Part shown: positions 17,525 to 26,226 of the stretch, piece by piece
Numbering within the stretch: the first letter of the stretch is position 1
Layout of the letters: each line of letters opens with the position of its first letter
Assembly (NCBI RefSeq): GCF_013034685.1
Contig: NZ_WQGO01000004.1
Span: 62,001-126,000, forward strand
DNA: 64,000 nt
Source of the DNA: Ruegeria lacuscaerulensis
GTDB taxonomy: Bacteria > Pseudomonadota > Alphaproteobacteria > Rhodobacterales > Rhodobacteraceae
Reading direction: 5' to 3'
Position numbers and translations under genes: made by a program
Notes under the pieces: generated by a model
Seen by the model: the letters and a program-made list of their open reading frames with translations, nothing else
The model's database searches: none
What the model was told of the DNA's origin: nothing

Positions 17525-18660
17525 GCTATCTTGAGTATACGGTCAAATCCACGCCCTCGGGGTTCCGCAAGTTCTTGTATATGAACTGGCCCCTGACTCT
17601 GCTGCTGATCAGCGTGGCCAGCGCCGGGTTCCTGATGCTGTTCTCGGTCGCAGGTGGGTCATGGACCCCATGGGCCGAACCTCAGATGGAGCGGTTCGGG
17701 CTGGGCCTGACGGTGATGTTCATCATCGCGCTTGTCCCCATCTGGTTCTGGCGCAACATGTCGGTTCTGGCCTATCTGGGCTCAATTGGCCTGCTGATCG
17801 TGGTCGAGCTGTTCGGGACGATTGGCATGGGCGCACAGCGCTGGATCGACCTTGGTTTCATGCGACTGCAACCGTCCGAGGTGATGAAAGTTGCCCTGGT
17901 AATGGTGCTGGCCGCCTATTACGACTGGCTGCCCTCGCACAAAACCTCGCGCCCGCTATGGGTGATCCTTCCGGTGATCCTGATCCTGATCCCGGTGTTT
18001 TTCGTGCTCAAACAACCCGACTTGGGCACCTCGATCCTGTTGCTGGCCGCAGGGGGTGGGATGATGTTTCTGGCTGGGGTCCACTGGGCCTATTTTGCCG
18101 CTGTCATCGCCGCCGTGGTCGGGCTGATCGCAACCGTTTTCAACAGCCGCGGAACCGAGTGGCAGTTGCTCAAGGACTACCAATTCCGCCGGATTGATAC
18201 CTTTCTAGACCCCTCCACCGACCCGCTGGGCGCGGGCTATCACATTACTCAGTCCAAAATCGCGCTGGGATCAGGTGGTTGGAACGGGCGCGGCTTCATG
18301 CAGGGCACGCAATCGCGGCTGAACTTCCTGCCGGAAAAACATACCGATTTCATCTTCACCACATTGGCCGAGGAGTTCGGCTTTGTCGGTGGCATTACCC
18401 TGTTGATCCTTTATGGCCTGATCATCGTGTTCTGTCTGGTGACGGCGTTGTCGACCAAGGACCGGTTTTCGTCGCTGGTGACGCTGGGCATCGCGCTGAA
18501 CTTCTTCCTGTTCTTCGCGGTGAACATGTCGATGGTGATGGGACTGGCCCCGGTCGTGGGTGTGCCCCTGCCAATGGTCAGCTATGGCGGCTCGGCCATG
18601 CTTGTCCTGATGGCGGCCTTCGGTATTGTGCAAAGCGCGCATATCCATCGTCCTCGCTGA
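17521..18660 (+). CDS. rodA: rod shape-determining protein RodA (SEDS glycosyltransferase)
   Basis: A 379-residue polytopic membrane protein of the SEDS family that polymerises lipid II into glycan strands during cell elongation. Visible family features are QRWIDLGFMRLQPSE (residues 102-116), where the conserved QPSE ends the segment, LKQPDLGTS near 162-170, and the C-terminal PLPMVSYGGSAM. It overlaps the PBP2 gene by 4 bp (ATGA), so the polymerase and its transpeptidase partner are made from coupled cistrons. About ten membrane helices are visible, the usual number. Confidence 0.96.
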   Translation: MSYLEYTVKSTPSGFRKFLYMNWPLTLLLISVASAGFLMLFSVAGGSWTPWAEPQMERFGLGLTVMFIIALVPIWFWRNMSVLAYLGSIGLLIVVELFGTIGMGAQRWIDLGFMRLQPSEVMKVALVMVLAAYYDWLPSHKTSRPLWVILPVILILIPVFFVLKQPDLGTSILLLAAGGGMMFLAGVHWAYFAAVIAAVVGLIATVFNSRGTEWQLLKDYQFRRIDTFLDPSTDPLGAGYHITQSKIALGSGGWNGRGFMQGTQSRLNFLPEKHTDFIFTTLAEEFGFVGGITLLILYGLIIVFCLVTALSTKDRFSSLVTLGIALNFFLFFAVNMSMVMGLAPVVGVPLPMVSYGGSAMLVLMAAFGIVQSAHIHRPR

Positions 18661-18675
18661 TTTGAAAGGCCCCCG

Positions 18676-19608
18676 ATGCCCGTGAACGTCCTGTTTTCCG
18701 CGCGCCCTGAATTGTGGCCCGTGTATGAACCCCTCTTGTCAGACGGCTTGACCAATGCGGGGGTGGATGCGGCAATCGGAACGCAGATGGACCCGGATCA
18801 GGTCGATTACGTGGTCTATGCGCCAAACGGTGGGCTATTGGACTTCACGCCGTATTCGCGGCTGAAGGCCGTGCTCAGCCTGTGGGCCGGGGTCGAAAGC
18901 ATCGCAGATAACGCGACCCTAACCGTTCCCCTCGCTAGAATGGTGGATTTCGGCCTGACGCAAGGCATGACCGAATGGGTGGTCGGCCACGTGCTGCGAT
19001 ACCATCTTGGAATGGACCGCCATATCACTGTTCAGGACGGCACATGGACACCCGAGGCCCCACCGCTGGCCCCTGAACGCACCGTCTGCATACTGGGCCT
19101 TGGCATGTTGGGCGAGGCATCCGCGCGGGCACTTGCTGTATTGGGTTTCAACGTCACGGGCTGGAGTCGGTCGCCCAAGGACATCCCCGGTGTCACCTGC
19201 CTGCACGGCGAAGACGGGCTACGCGCGGCGCTGACCACAGCTGAAATCGTCGTTCTGCTGCTGCCCGACACACCGGCGACCGAGAACCTGTTGAACGCGG
19301 AAACACTCGCCCTGCTGCCTAAGGGCGCATGTCTGATCAATCCGGGCCGAGGCCCTCTCATCGACGACAGCGCCCTGCTGGATGCGCTGAACGCCGGACA
19401 AATCGGCCACGCCACGCTGGACGTGTTCCGGGTTGAACCCTTGCCAATCGACCACCCTTATTGGGCGCATCCGAACGTGACGGTCACGCCGCATATCGCC
19501 TCGGAAACGCGGCCAGCGACAGCCGCGCAGGTGATCGTTGAAAACATTCGACGCGGTGAGGCGGGTGAACCCTACATGCACCTCGTCGACCGCGCTTTAG
19601 GCTACTAG
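18676..19608 (+). CDS. D-isomer-specific 2-hydroxyacid dehydrogenase (glyoxylate/hydroxypyruvate reductase A-like)
   Basis: A 310-residue NAD(P)-dependent dehydrogenase. The cofactor motif GLGMLGEA lies near residues 141-148, followed by WSRSPK, whose arginine and serine suggest NADP preference. The catalytic triad is represented by an Arg in INPGRGP, a Glu in VFRVEPLP and the His in TPHIASETRP. The sequence is closest in style to GhrA-type enzymes that reduce glyoxylate and hydroxypyruvate. It follows rodA after 15 bp and may share its transcript, although the functions are unrelated. Its 3' end overlaps the convergent peptidase gene by 12 bp. Confidence 0.85.
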   Translation: MPVNVLFSARPELWPVYEPLLSDGLTNAGVDAAIGTQMDPDQVDYVVYAPNGGLLDFTPYSRLKAVLSLWAGVESIADNATLTVPLARMVDFGLTQGMTEWVVGHVLRYHLGMDRHITVQDGTWTPEAPPLAPERTVCILGLGMLGEASARALAVLGFNVTGWSRSPKDIPGVTCLHGEDGLRAALTTAEIVVLLLPDTPATENLLNAETLALLPKGACLINPGRGPLIDDSALLDALNAGQIGHATLDVFRVEPLPIDHPYWAHPNVTVTPHIASETRPATAAQVIVENIRRGEAGEPYMHLVDRALGY

Positions 19609-21609
19609 CCCGCGCCCTTTCAGCAAAGCCTCAACCCCCGGCAACCGGCCCCGGAAGGCCAGATACAGGTCTTCGGCCTCGCGCGAGCCACCGGTGGACA
19701 GGATGTTTTCCTCCAGCGCCTTGGCGCGGGCGGGGTCAAATGCGCCTCCAGCCTCTTCAAAGGCGGCGAAGGCGTCGGCGTCCATGACTTCGGACCACAT
19801 ATAGCTGTAATAGCCCGAGCTATAGCCGTCGCCGGCAAACACATGCGCGAAATGCGGGGTGGCGTGACGCATTCCAATGGCCGGGGGCATTCCCAGACCC
19901 TCCAGCACCTTTGCCTGTTTCGCCATCGGATCGGCGGGGGCCTCGCCATCGTGGAATTCCAGATCGACCAGCGCCGAGGCGACATATTCGACCGTCTGAA
20001 ACCCCTGATCGAAATTGGCGGCCTTCAGCACCTTGTCCAGCATGTCTTGCGGCATCGGCGCGCCGGTTTCGGCATGGGTGGCAAACTCGGCCAGAACTTC
20101 GGGCACTTCCAACCAGTGTTCGTAAAGCTGGCTGGGCAGTTCTACGAAATCGCGCGCGACAGACGTACCCGATATGCTTTCATAAGTCACATCCGACAGC
20201 ATCTGATGCAGCGCATGGCCGAATTCATGAAATAGCGTCCGGGCGTCATCATAAGACAGCAGCGCCGGATCGCCCTTTGCAAAATTGCAGACATTGATCA
20301 CGACCGGAGCCTGCACTTTTGGAAACTTGGCCTGCGACCGCATCGCGCTGCACCACGCGCCGGATCGCTTGGAGCCCCGCGCGAAGTAATCCCCGATGAA
20401 CACCGCGATATGCTGACCATTGCGCGTGACCTCCCAAGCGCGGCAATCGGGGTGGTAGAGCGGCACGTCCAGCGGCCCGAACTCCAACCCGAACAAGCGG
20501 TTGGCACAGGCAAAGGCGGCCTCGATCATCCGGTCCAGCTGCAGGTAGGGTTTCAGCGCCGCCTCATCCAGATCATGCTCGGCCTTGCGGCGTTTCTCGG
20601 CGTAGTAGCGCCAATCCCACGCGGCCAGTGGGCCATTGACCCCATCCGCCTGCATCATCTGCGTCAGAATCTCGGCGTCCGCATCGGCGCGGGCCTTGGC
20701 GGGTTCCCAGACCTGCATCAGCAGGTCACGCACCTTGTCCGGCGTGCGGGCCATCTCGGTTTCCAGCTTGTAGGCCGCGAAATTGTCATAGCCCAGAAGC
20801 TTGGCGCGCTCTTGGCGAAGGCTGAGGATTTCGGCGGCATTTTCGCGGTTATCCGTCTTGCCCCCATTCGCGCCACGCGCAGTCCAGGCCTTATAGGCCA
20901 CCTCGCGCAGATCGCGGCGGGGCGAGAATTGCAGGAATGGGACGATGATCGAGCGGGACAGGGTGACAACGGGACCATCTACACCCTTTTCCTGCCCGGC
21001 AGCCCGGGCCGCATCCACGACGAAATCTGGTAGACCTTCCAGATCATCCTCGGACAGGTCCATGAACCACTCACGCTCATCCGCCAGCAGGTTCTGGGTA
21101 AAGGATGTACCCAGCGAGGCCAGCCGCGCCTTGATTTCCTGCATCCGCGCGTCTGCATCCCCGGTCAGGGCCGCGCCCGCGCGCACGAAGCCCCGATGGG
21201 TCAGCATCAGAACCCGCGCCTGTTCGTCGGTCAGGTTCAGATCATCCTTTCGGTCCCACAGTTCGGCCACCCGCTGAAACAGCGCTTTGTTCGAGGAAAT
21301 GCCCGAGAAATGCGCCGCCAGTTTGGGTGAAAAGTCCCGCTGCAACTCTTCACGTGCCGGGTTGCTGTCGGCCCCGGCCACGGTGAAAAAGACGGACAGG
21401 ACCTTGTCCAATTGCTCACCCGCAGCCTCAAGCGCCTCAACCGTATTGGCAAAGCTGGGCGCGTCGGGGTTGTCCGCGATGGCGGCGATCTGCGCGTTAT
21501 GCGCCTGCAAGGCCGCATCCAGCGCGGGCGCGAAATCGGTGTCGGCAATCGTGTCGAAGGGCGCGATTTCAAACGGTGTGGTCCAGTCGGACAGGATCGG
21601 GTTGGTCAT
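19597..21609 (-). CDS. M3 family metallopeptidase (oligopeptidase A / Dcp type)
   Basis: A 670-residue zinc peptidase of family M3. The zinc-binding HEFGH motif lies at about residues 455-460, within FHEFGHALHQML. No signal peptide is present, so it is probably a cytosolic enzyme that trims peptides released by proteases. The start MTNPILSDW (ATG at 21609) is preceded by GGAG and gives the usual length of about 670-690. The open frame runs 44 codons further up, but those residues are unlike the family. Choosing between oligopeptidase A and dipeptidyl carboxypeptidase needs a tree. It overlaps the dehydrogenase gene at the 3' end by 12 bp. Confidence 0.92.
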   Translation of the reverse strand: MTNPILSDWTTPFEIAPFDTIADTDFAPALDAALQAHNAQIAAIADNPDAPSFANTVEALEAAGEQLDKVLSVFFTVAGADSNPAREELQRDFSPKLAAHFSGISSNKALFQRVAELWDRKDDLNLTDEQARVLMLTHRGFVRAGAALTGDADARMQEIKARLASLGTSFTQNLLADEREWFMDLSEDDLEGLPDFVVDAARAAGQEKGVDGPVVTLSRSIIVPFLQFSPRRDLREVAYKAWTARGANGGKTDNRENAAEILSLRQERAKLLGYDNFAAYKLETEMARTPDKVRDLLMQVWEPAKARADADAEILTQMMQADGVNGPLAAWDWRYYAEKRRKAEHDLDEAALKPYLQLDRMIEAAFACANRLFGLEFGPLDVPLYHPDCRAWEVTRNGQHIAVFIGDYFARGSKRSGAWCSAMRSQAKFPKVQAPVVINVCNFAKGDPALLSYDDARTLFHEFGHALHQMLSDVTYESISGTSVARDFVELPSQLYEHWLEVPEVLAEFATHAETGAPMPQDMLDKVLKAANFDQGFQTVEYVASALVDLEFHDGEAPADPMAKQAKVLEGLGMPPAIGMRHATPHFAHVFAGDGYSSGYYSYMWSEVMDADAFAAFEEAGGAFDPARAKALEENILSTGGSREAEDLYLAFRGRLPGVEALLKGRGLVA

Positions 21610-21667
21610 GAAACTCTCCTTTGAGCACAACCTAGGAACACAAGGGGGCATGATCCAGTGCGCGCGC

Positions 21668-22705
21668 TCACTTACCGCAAATCGGACAATCGGCGCGGCG
21701 CGACAGGGTGATCTTGCGGCTTTCCCCATAAAGCGCGTCATAGATCAGCATCTCACCGCGCAGAGCCTGCCCAGCCCCGGTGATCACCTTTATCGCCTCC
21801 ACCGCCATCATCGAGCCCACAACGCCGGGCAGAGGGCCAATCACGCCAGCCTCGGCGCAGGAAGGCGCCAGCCCTGGGGCCGGAGCCTCTGGGAATATAC
21901 ACTGATAGCAAGGGGCATCATGGGCGGGATCAAAGACGCTCAGCTGCCCTTCCCATTGCGACAGAGCACCCGAGATCAGCGGCTTGCCCAGCGCAACCGC
22001 CGTGCGGTTGGCCAGATAGCGAGTGTCGAAATTGTCAGTGCCATCGAGGATCAGATCGAAATCGGCAAACAAATCCTGCGCGATCTCATCAGTCAGACGG
22101 CGGTGGTAAGGCAGCACGATCACATTAGGGTTTTGCGCCTGCATGGCCTGCTGCGCCGAGAAAACCTTGGGCATCCCGATATCCGCGTCGCGGTGTATGA
22201 CCTGACGTTGCAGATTGGCATTTTCGACCTCGTCATCGTCGATAACACCGATGGTCCCAACCCCGGCGGCAGCCAGATATTGCAGCGCTGGCGCGCCCAG
22301 CCCCCCGGCACCGATAACCAGCACACGGGCCTGTTTCATCTTTTTCTGACCCGGCCCACCCAGTTCCCGCAACACGATATGGCGGGCATAACGTTCCAGC
22401 TCGGTTTCAGAGAATTGGTCGGATGGCATGGCGGACTCCTTCGTGGCGGGCGTCGCGCGGTTGCGTAACGCTTTCAGCACCCTTCCATAAACCAGAACCA
22501 GAACCGCGAAACCAGCCAGGATCAGCCACATCGCCGCAGAGCCGCCAGTCGCCTGACGTAAGGGGTGCCCGTCCGGTAGAACCAGCTGCGCCGTGATCAC
22601 GCCCAACAGCAACACCCCGACGGATGTCATCCGCGCGGTGCGCGACACGCCAGCCAGATAGCCAACGCCCCACAGCCCGGCAGCCAGAATGAAAACCAAC
22701 AGCAT
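21668..22705 (-). CDS. moeB: MoeB/ThiF-type adenylyltransferase with N-terminal membrane segments
   Basis: A 345-residue protein in two parts. Residues 1 to about 80 contain about three hydrophobic segments. From about residue 95 (FSETELERYARH) it is a normal E1-like MoeB/ThiF domain with the nucleotide loop GAGGLGAPALQYL and two CxxC pairs for zinc (CYQC and CPIC). MoeB adenylates the C-terminus of the small molybdopterin synthase subunit. The membrane extension is extra to the standard enzyme of about 250 residues and may tether it to the inner membrane. An internal ATG (MPSDQFSETEL, about residue 93) could give the soluble form. Its start overlaps the dut stop by 1 base. Confidence 0.87.
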   Translation of the reverse strand: MLLVFILAAGLWGVGYLAGVSRTARMTSVGVLLLGVITAQLVLPDGHPLRQATGGSAAMWLILAGFAVLVLVYGRVLKALRNRATPATKESAMPSDQFSETELERYARHIVLRELGGPGQKKMKQARVLVIGAGGLGAPALQYLAAAGVGTIGVIDDDEVENANLQRQVIHRDADIGMPKVFSAQQAMQAQNPNVIVLPYHRRLTDEIAQDLFADFDLILDGTDNFDTRYLANRTAVALGKPLISGALSQWEGQLSVFDPAHDAPCYQCIFPEAPAPGLAPSCAEAGVIGPLPGVVGSMMAVEAIKVITGAGQALRGEMLIYDALYGESRKITLSRRADCPICGK

Positions 22706-23160
22706 CAGCCGCGCCCGGTCGAGCCGAACCCACCCGCGCCGCGTTCGGTGTCGCTGAGCGTATCGGTAGACACAAACGTGGCCTGAACGACCGGAGCCAC
22801 GACAAGCTGCGCAATGCGTTCGCCGTGGGTGATCTCGAACACCTCCTGCCCGGCATTCAGCACGATCACACCCAGCGGGCCGCGATAATCGCTGTCGATC
22901 GTACCCGGCGTGTTGGGTAGCGTGATCCCATGTTTCAACGCCAGCCCGGACCTTGGACGCACCTGCACCTCATAGCCATTCGGGATTTCGATCCGCAGGC
23001 CGGTGGGAACCAAGGCGCGCTGTCCGGGGTCCAGCGTTATCGACGCTCCATCCGGTAGGTTGGCTCGAACATCCGCGCCCGCCGCACCAGTGGTTTCGTA
23101 GGACGGCAACGGTACTGAGGGGTCAGAGCCGTCCTCGCGGATCACGCGAATTGCAACCAT
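22705..23160 (-). CDS. dut: dUTP diphosphatase
   Basis: A 151-residue trimeric-type dUTPase that hydrolyses dUTP to dUMP and pyrophosphate, keeping uracil out of DNA and feeding thymidylate synthesis. The five family motifs are present: AGADVRA at 27-33, RPRSGLA at 68-74, GTIDSDYRG at 86-94 with the catalytic Asp and Tyr, RIAQLVV at 115-121, and the glycine-rich C-terminal arm GAGGFGSTG at 141-149. It lies 15 bp after coaBC and overlaps moeB by 1 bp. The coaBC-dut neighbourhood is widely conserved in bacteria. Confidence 0.96.
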   Translation of the reverse strand: MVAIRVIREDGSDPSVPLPSYETTGAAGADVRANLPDGASITLDPGQRALVPTGLRIEIPNGYEVQVRPRSGLALKHGITLPNTPGTIDSDYRGPLGVIVLNAGQEVFEITHGERIAQLVVAPVVQATFVSTDTLSDTERGAGGFGSTGRG

Positions 23161-23175
23161 CTTGTTTCCTTTCCC

Positions 23176-24372
23176 TCACGCGGTCAGCGCGTCGGCGATC
23201 TTGCGCGCCAACTGCTCGGCCACAGCGTCCTTGCTCATAAGTGGCCATTCTTCGGCCCCTGCGTCCGAAATCAACGTGACCGCATTCTCGGACCCGCCCA
23301 TGATGCCGGTGGCGGGGCTGACATCATTGGCCACAATCCAGTCGCACCCCTTACGCGCGCGCTTCGCGGTGGCGTGTTCGATCACACTATCGGTCTCGGC
23401 GGCGAAGCCCACGACCAGCGCGGGGCGACCCGTTTCCAGATGCGAGACGCGTTTCAGAATGTCGGGGTTTTCCGCAAATTCCAGCGCGGGCAGGCCGTCG
23501 CGGGTTTTCTTCAGCTTCCGGTCCGAGGCGCTGGCCACCCGCCAATCCGCCACAGCCGCCGCAAACACGCCCGCATCCACGGGCAAGGCGGCGTCCACCG
23601 CATCCGACATCTGTTGCGCGGTCTCGACCGAAACCACCTGTACGCCTTGGGGCGGAGCCACATCCGCCGGGCCGGTGACAAACACCACCTCGGCCCCCAG
23701 CGCGGCGAGCGCCCTCGCCACCGCCGTTCCTTGCGCGCCCGAGGACCGGTTGGCGATATAGCGCACCGGATCGATGGGTTCATGGGTGGGGCCCGAAGTG
23801 ACCAGAATACGCTTGCCCTGCAAGGGGCCGCCGCACAGATGCGCCTCGACCGCAGCAACGATTTCAAGCGGCTCGGACATACGACCGGGGCCGTATTCGC
23901 CACAGGCCATGTCGCCCTCGTTCGGGCCAACAAAGCGGACACCATCCGCCTGTAATTGCGCCAGATTGCGCTGCGTCGCTGGGTGATCCCACATCCGTAC
24001 ATTCATCGCAGGCGCGCAAAGAACCGGCGTGTCCGTCGCCATCAACAGGGTCGAGGCCATGTCGTTGGCCAGCCCGCTGGACATTTTGCCCATCAGATCG
24101 GCAGTGGCCGGGGCAACCACTACAAGATCGGCAGAGCGGGAGAGTTGGATATGGCCCATCTCGGCCTCATCGGTCAGATCGAAAAGATCGCGATAGACCT
24201 TCTCTCCGGCCAAGGCAGACACGGACAAAGGGGTCACGAATTCCTCAGCCGCGCGGGTCAGAACCGGGGTTACGGCCGCGCCGCGTTCGCGCAGGCGGCG
24301 GATGAGATCCAGCGATTTATAGGCTGCGATGCCTCCGCCGATGATCAGCAGAATTCGTTTCGATGCCAGCAT
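23176..24372 (-). CDS. coaBC: bifunctional phosphopantothenoylcysteine decarboxylase / phosphopantothenate-cysteine ligase
   Basis: A 398-residue fusion that carries out two successive steps of coenzyme A synthesis. The N-terminal CoaC flavoprotein domain begins LLIIGGGIAAYKSLDLIRRL and contains PAMNVRMW around residue 124, the decarboxylase signature. The C-terminal CoaB ligase domain starts near residue 187 with RILVTSGPTHEPIDPVR, followed by NRSSGAQG and AAVADWR. The length is normal (about 400). It follows chaN on the same strand after 63 bp and is followed closely by dut. Confidence 0.95.
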   Translation of the reverse strand: MLASKRILLIIGGGIAAYKSLDLIRRLRERGAAVTPVLTRAAEEFVTPLSVSALAGEKVYRDLFDLTDEAEMGHIQLSRSADLVVVAPATADLMGKMSSGLANDMASTLLMATDTPVLCAPAMNVRMWDHPATQRNLAQLQADGVRFVGPNEGDMACGEYGPGRMSEPLEIVAAVEAHLCGGPLQGKRILVTSGPTHEPIDPVRYIANRSSGAQGTAVARALAALGAEVVFVTGPADVAPPQGVQVVSVETAQQMSDAVDAALPVDAGVFAAAVADWRVASASDRKLKKTRDGLPALEFAENPDILKRVSHLETGRPALVVGFAAETDSVIEHATAKRARKGCDWIVANDVSPATGIMGGSENAVTLISDAGAEEWPLMSKDAVAEQLARKIADALTA

Positions 24373-24435
24373 GTTCAGCCCTTCCCGTCCCGGTCGGCCC
24401 TGACATTAGGCAAGCAGGCCAGACAGTTCCAGCGG

Positions 24436-25251
24436 TTAATTCTGCGTCTGGAATGCCAGACAGGGGTCTTCGCGTTCGACCGAAGGGCTGTCGATCACCG
24501 CGTCAAACTCGCCTGAGATCGCGCCATCCTCGGACTGCCCCAACACAAAGACTTTCAGGCCGGGGCGCAGCCGGGACGTGAATGTCGGAATCCCGCGATC
24601 CTTGCGGGCATGCCCATTACCAGTGATCACAGCAATCGGCCCGCCTGTTTCGTCATCGGCACGCAAGATCGAACGCGTCAGAACCGCGTCGCGCAAACGT
24701 TGGATGGCCACCATCTGAGGCAGCGCCTCTTGCGGGAGCGCATCGCAATGCGCCGCCAGTTGATCTGCCTCGCGTTCAGCCTGATCCGCAGCCGAAAGAG
24801 GCACGGTCAGCCCATAGCGCGCCGCATCCGCGCCCAGCGCCGTGGCAGCACCCCGTTCCATTGCAGCGCGCGCCGCCGCACGGGGAACCATCGCCCCATA
24901 GACCGGCGCATCGGTAGCCTGAAAGACCGGGTAATACATGCTGAGGGACGGCCACCCCATCTCGGCCCATTTCAGGATACGGTCCAATTCCTCGGGGTTG
25001 GTCGCAGCTTTCTGAGCCAGCCGTTGCGCGCCCTCTTCGGTGACCATTTCCCAGACCACGGCCGAGGGGTTGATGATCTCCAACGCCTCTTTTTGGACGA
25101 TGTGATGCTGTGGGTTGTCGTGGATTTCACCCAAAATCACTACATCCGCCGCGCGCATTGCGTCGGCAACATCATCAGGAATCAGTCCATCGGCCCGGCC
25201 TACACCGGCTGTAACTACAAGCGCACACAGCAGAATCGCAAACTGTCTCAT
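24436..25251 (-). CDS. ChaN-family haem-binding-type protein
   Basis: A 271-residue exported protein of the ChaN-like (DUF399) family. The N-terminus is a Sec signal (FAILLCALVVTAGVGRA, cut near residue 20); the lipobox of some ChaN proteins is absent. ILGEIHDNPQHH near residues 39-50 and the C-terminal VITGNGHARKDRGIP are the family's conserved histidine-bearing motifs. Campylobacter ChaN binds a haem pair, and a role in iron or haem handling is usually assumed. The gene overlaps the end of rpoH by 4 bp, so it is probably made with the stress sigma factor under the RpoE-type promoter upstream. Confidence 0.82.
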   Translation of the reverse strand: MRQFAILLCALVVTAGVGRADGLIPDDVADAMRAADVVILGEIHDNPQHHIVQKEALEIINPSAVVWEMVTEEGAQRLAQKAATNPEELDRILKWAEMGWPSLSMYYPVFQATDAPVYGAMVPRAAARAAMERGAATALGADAARYGLTVPLSAADQAEREADQLAAHCDALPQEALPQMVAIQRLRDAVLTRSILRADDETGGPIAVITGNGHARKDRGIPTFTSRLRPGLKVFVLGQSEDGAISGEFDAVIDSPSVEREDPCLAFQTQN

Positions 25252-26126
25252 GCGATGAAGTGTTGCACCTCGCGCGATTGCGCTTCAAGGTTCTTGCGCA
25301 TTTTGACGAAAGCGGCGGCTTCTAGCTGACGCACACGCTCTTTCGACAGACCCAATTCCTGACCCAGACTTTCCAATGTCCGCGCCGGTTCCCGCAATTT
25401 GCGTTCGCGCACGATGAACTGCTCACGATCGTTCAGGGATCGCATGGCAGTTACCAGCCATTCACGCAACTGCGCGGTGTCATGGCTGTTCTCGACGGTT
25501 TCGGCGGCCTGCTCGCGCTCATCCTCCAGCGCGTCAATCCACTCGCGCCCATCCTCATCTGCGGATTGCACTGCATTCAGCGAGAAATCCGACCCTGAAA
25601 GGCGCCCCTCCATCATCTCGACATCACGCAGAGGGACACCGATTTCAGTGGCGATCATCTGATGAAGCTGGTGCCTGTCCAATTCCATCCCTTCCGTCGC
25701 AGCTTCACGCTCTAGCCGAGCCTGCACGCGGCGCATGTTGAAAAACAGCGATTTCTGAGAGGACGTCGACCCAGTACGCACCATCGACCAGTTGCGCATC
25801 ACATAGTCCTGAATGCTGGCTTTGATCCACCAGACCGCATAGGTCGAGAACCGCACACCCCGGTCCGGGTCGAATTTGTCGGCGGCTTTCATCAGGCCCA
25901 AACCGGCCTCTTGAATCAAGTCATTCATCGGCGCGCCATAGCGTTTGAACTTGGCCGCCATAGAGATCGCCAGCCGCATATATGCGGTGATCAACCGATG
26001 CAGCGCCTTTTCATCGCGGTGGTCACGCCACGCATAGGCCAATTTCAATTCGGTCTCCGCGTCCAGCAATTCGGCCTTCATTGCCTGCCGTGACATCGAA
26101 AAATCGTTTGCGTTATCCAGTGCCAT
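25248..26126 (-). CDS. rpoH: RNA polymerase heat-shock sigma factor RpoH (RpoH2 type)
   Basis: A 292-residue sigma-32-type factor. Region 2 includes RLAISMAAKFKRYG and the DNA-melting segment FSTYAVWWIKASIQDYVMRNWSMV. The RpoH box is present as SSQKSLFFNMRR. Region 4 ends with LSKERVRQLEAAAFVKMRKNL. The wording fits the RpoH2 paralogue of Rhodobacter-type bacteria, which governs repair after singlet oxygen and other photo-oxidative stress, not the main heat-shock RpoH1. I chose ATG at 26126, preceded by GGGGAGG, over a 65-codon longer frame. An RpoE-like promoter lies just upstream. Confidence 0.93.
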   Translation of the reverse strand: MALDNANDFSMSRQAMKAELLDAETELKLAYAWRDHRDEKALHRLITAYMRLAISMAAKFKRYGAPMNDLIQEAGLGLMKAADKFDPDRGVRFSTYAVWWIKASIQDYVMRNWSMVRTGSTSSQKSLFFNMRRVQARLEREAATEGMELDRHQLHQMIATEIGVPLRDVEMMEGRLSGSDFSLNAVQSADEDGREWIDALEDEREQAAETVENSHDTAQLREWLVTAMRSLNDREQFIVRERKLREPARTLESLGQELGLSKERVRQLEAAAFVKMRKNLEAQSREVQHFIA

Positions 26127-26179
26127 GGAAACCTCCCCTTTTCGCAGGCGCACCCCGGCCTTGCCTTGCCGACCTATGG

Positions 26180-26209
26180 TCGATACGCAGAACGAAACCG
26201 GGTGGATCA
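26180..26209 (-). promoter_or_regulatory. RpoE-type (TGATC-N18-TA) promoter of rpoH
   Basis: On the minus strand TGATCC (26209-26204) is followed after exactly 18 bases by TATCGA (26185-26180). This matches the TGATC-N18-TA pattern described for the singlet-oxygen-responsive ECF sigma factor RpoE of Rhodobacter sphaeroides. The transcript would begin about 45-50 bases before the rpoH start. RpoE control of rpoH2 is known in that species. Confidence 0.72.
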
Positions 26210-26226
26210 CATGGAAGGTAAGAATA

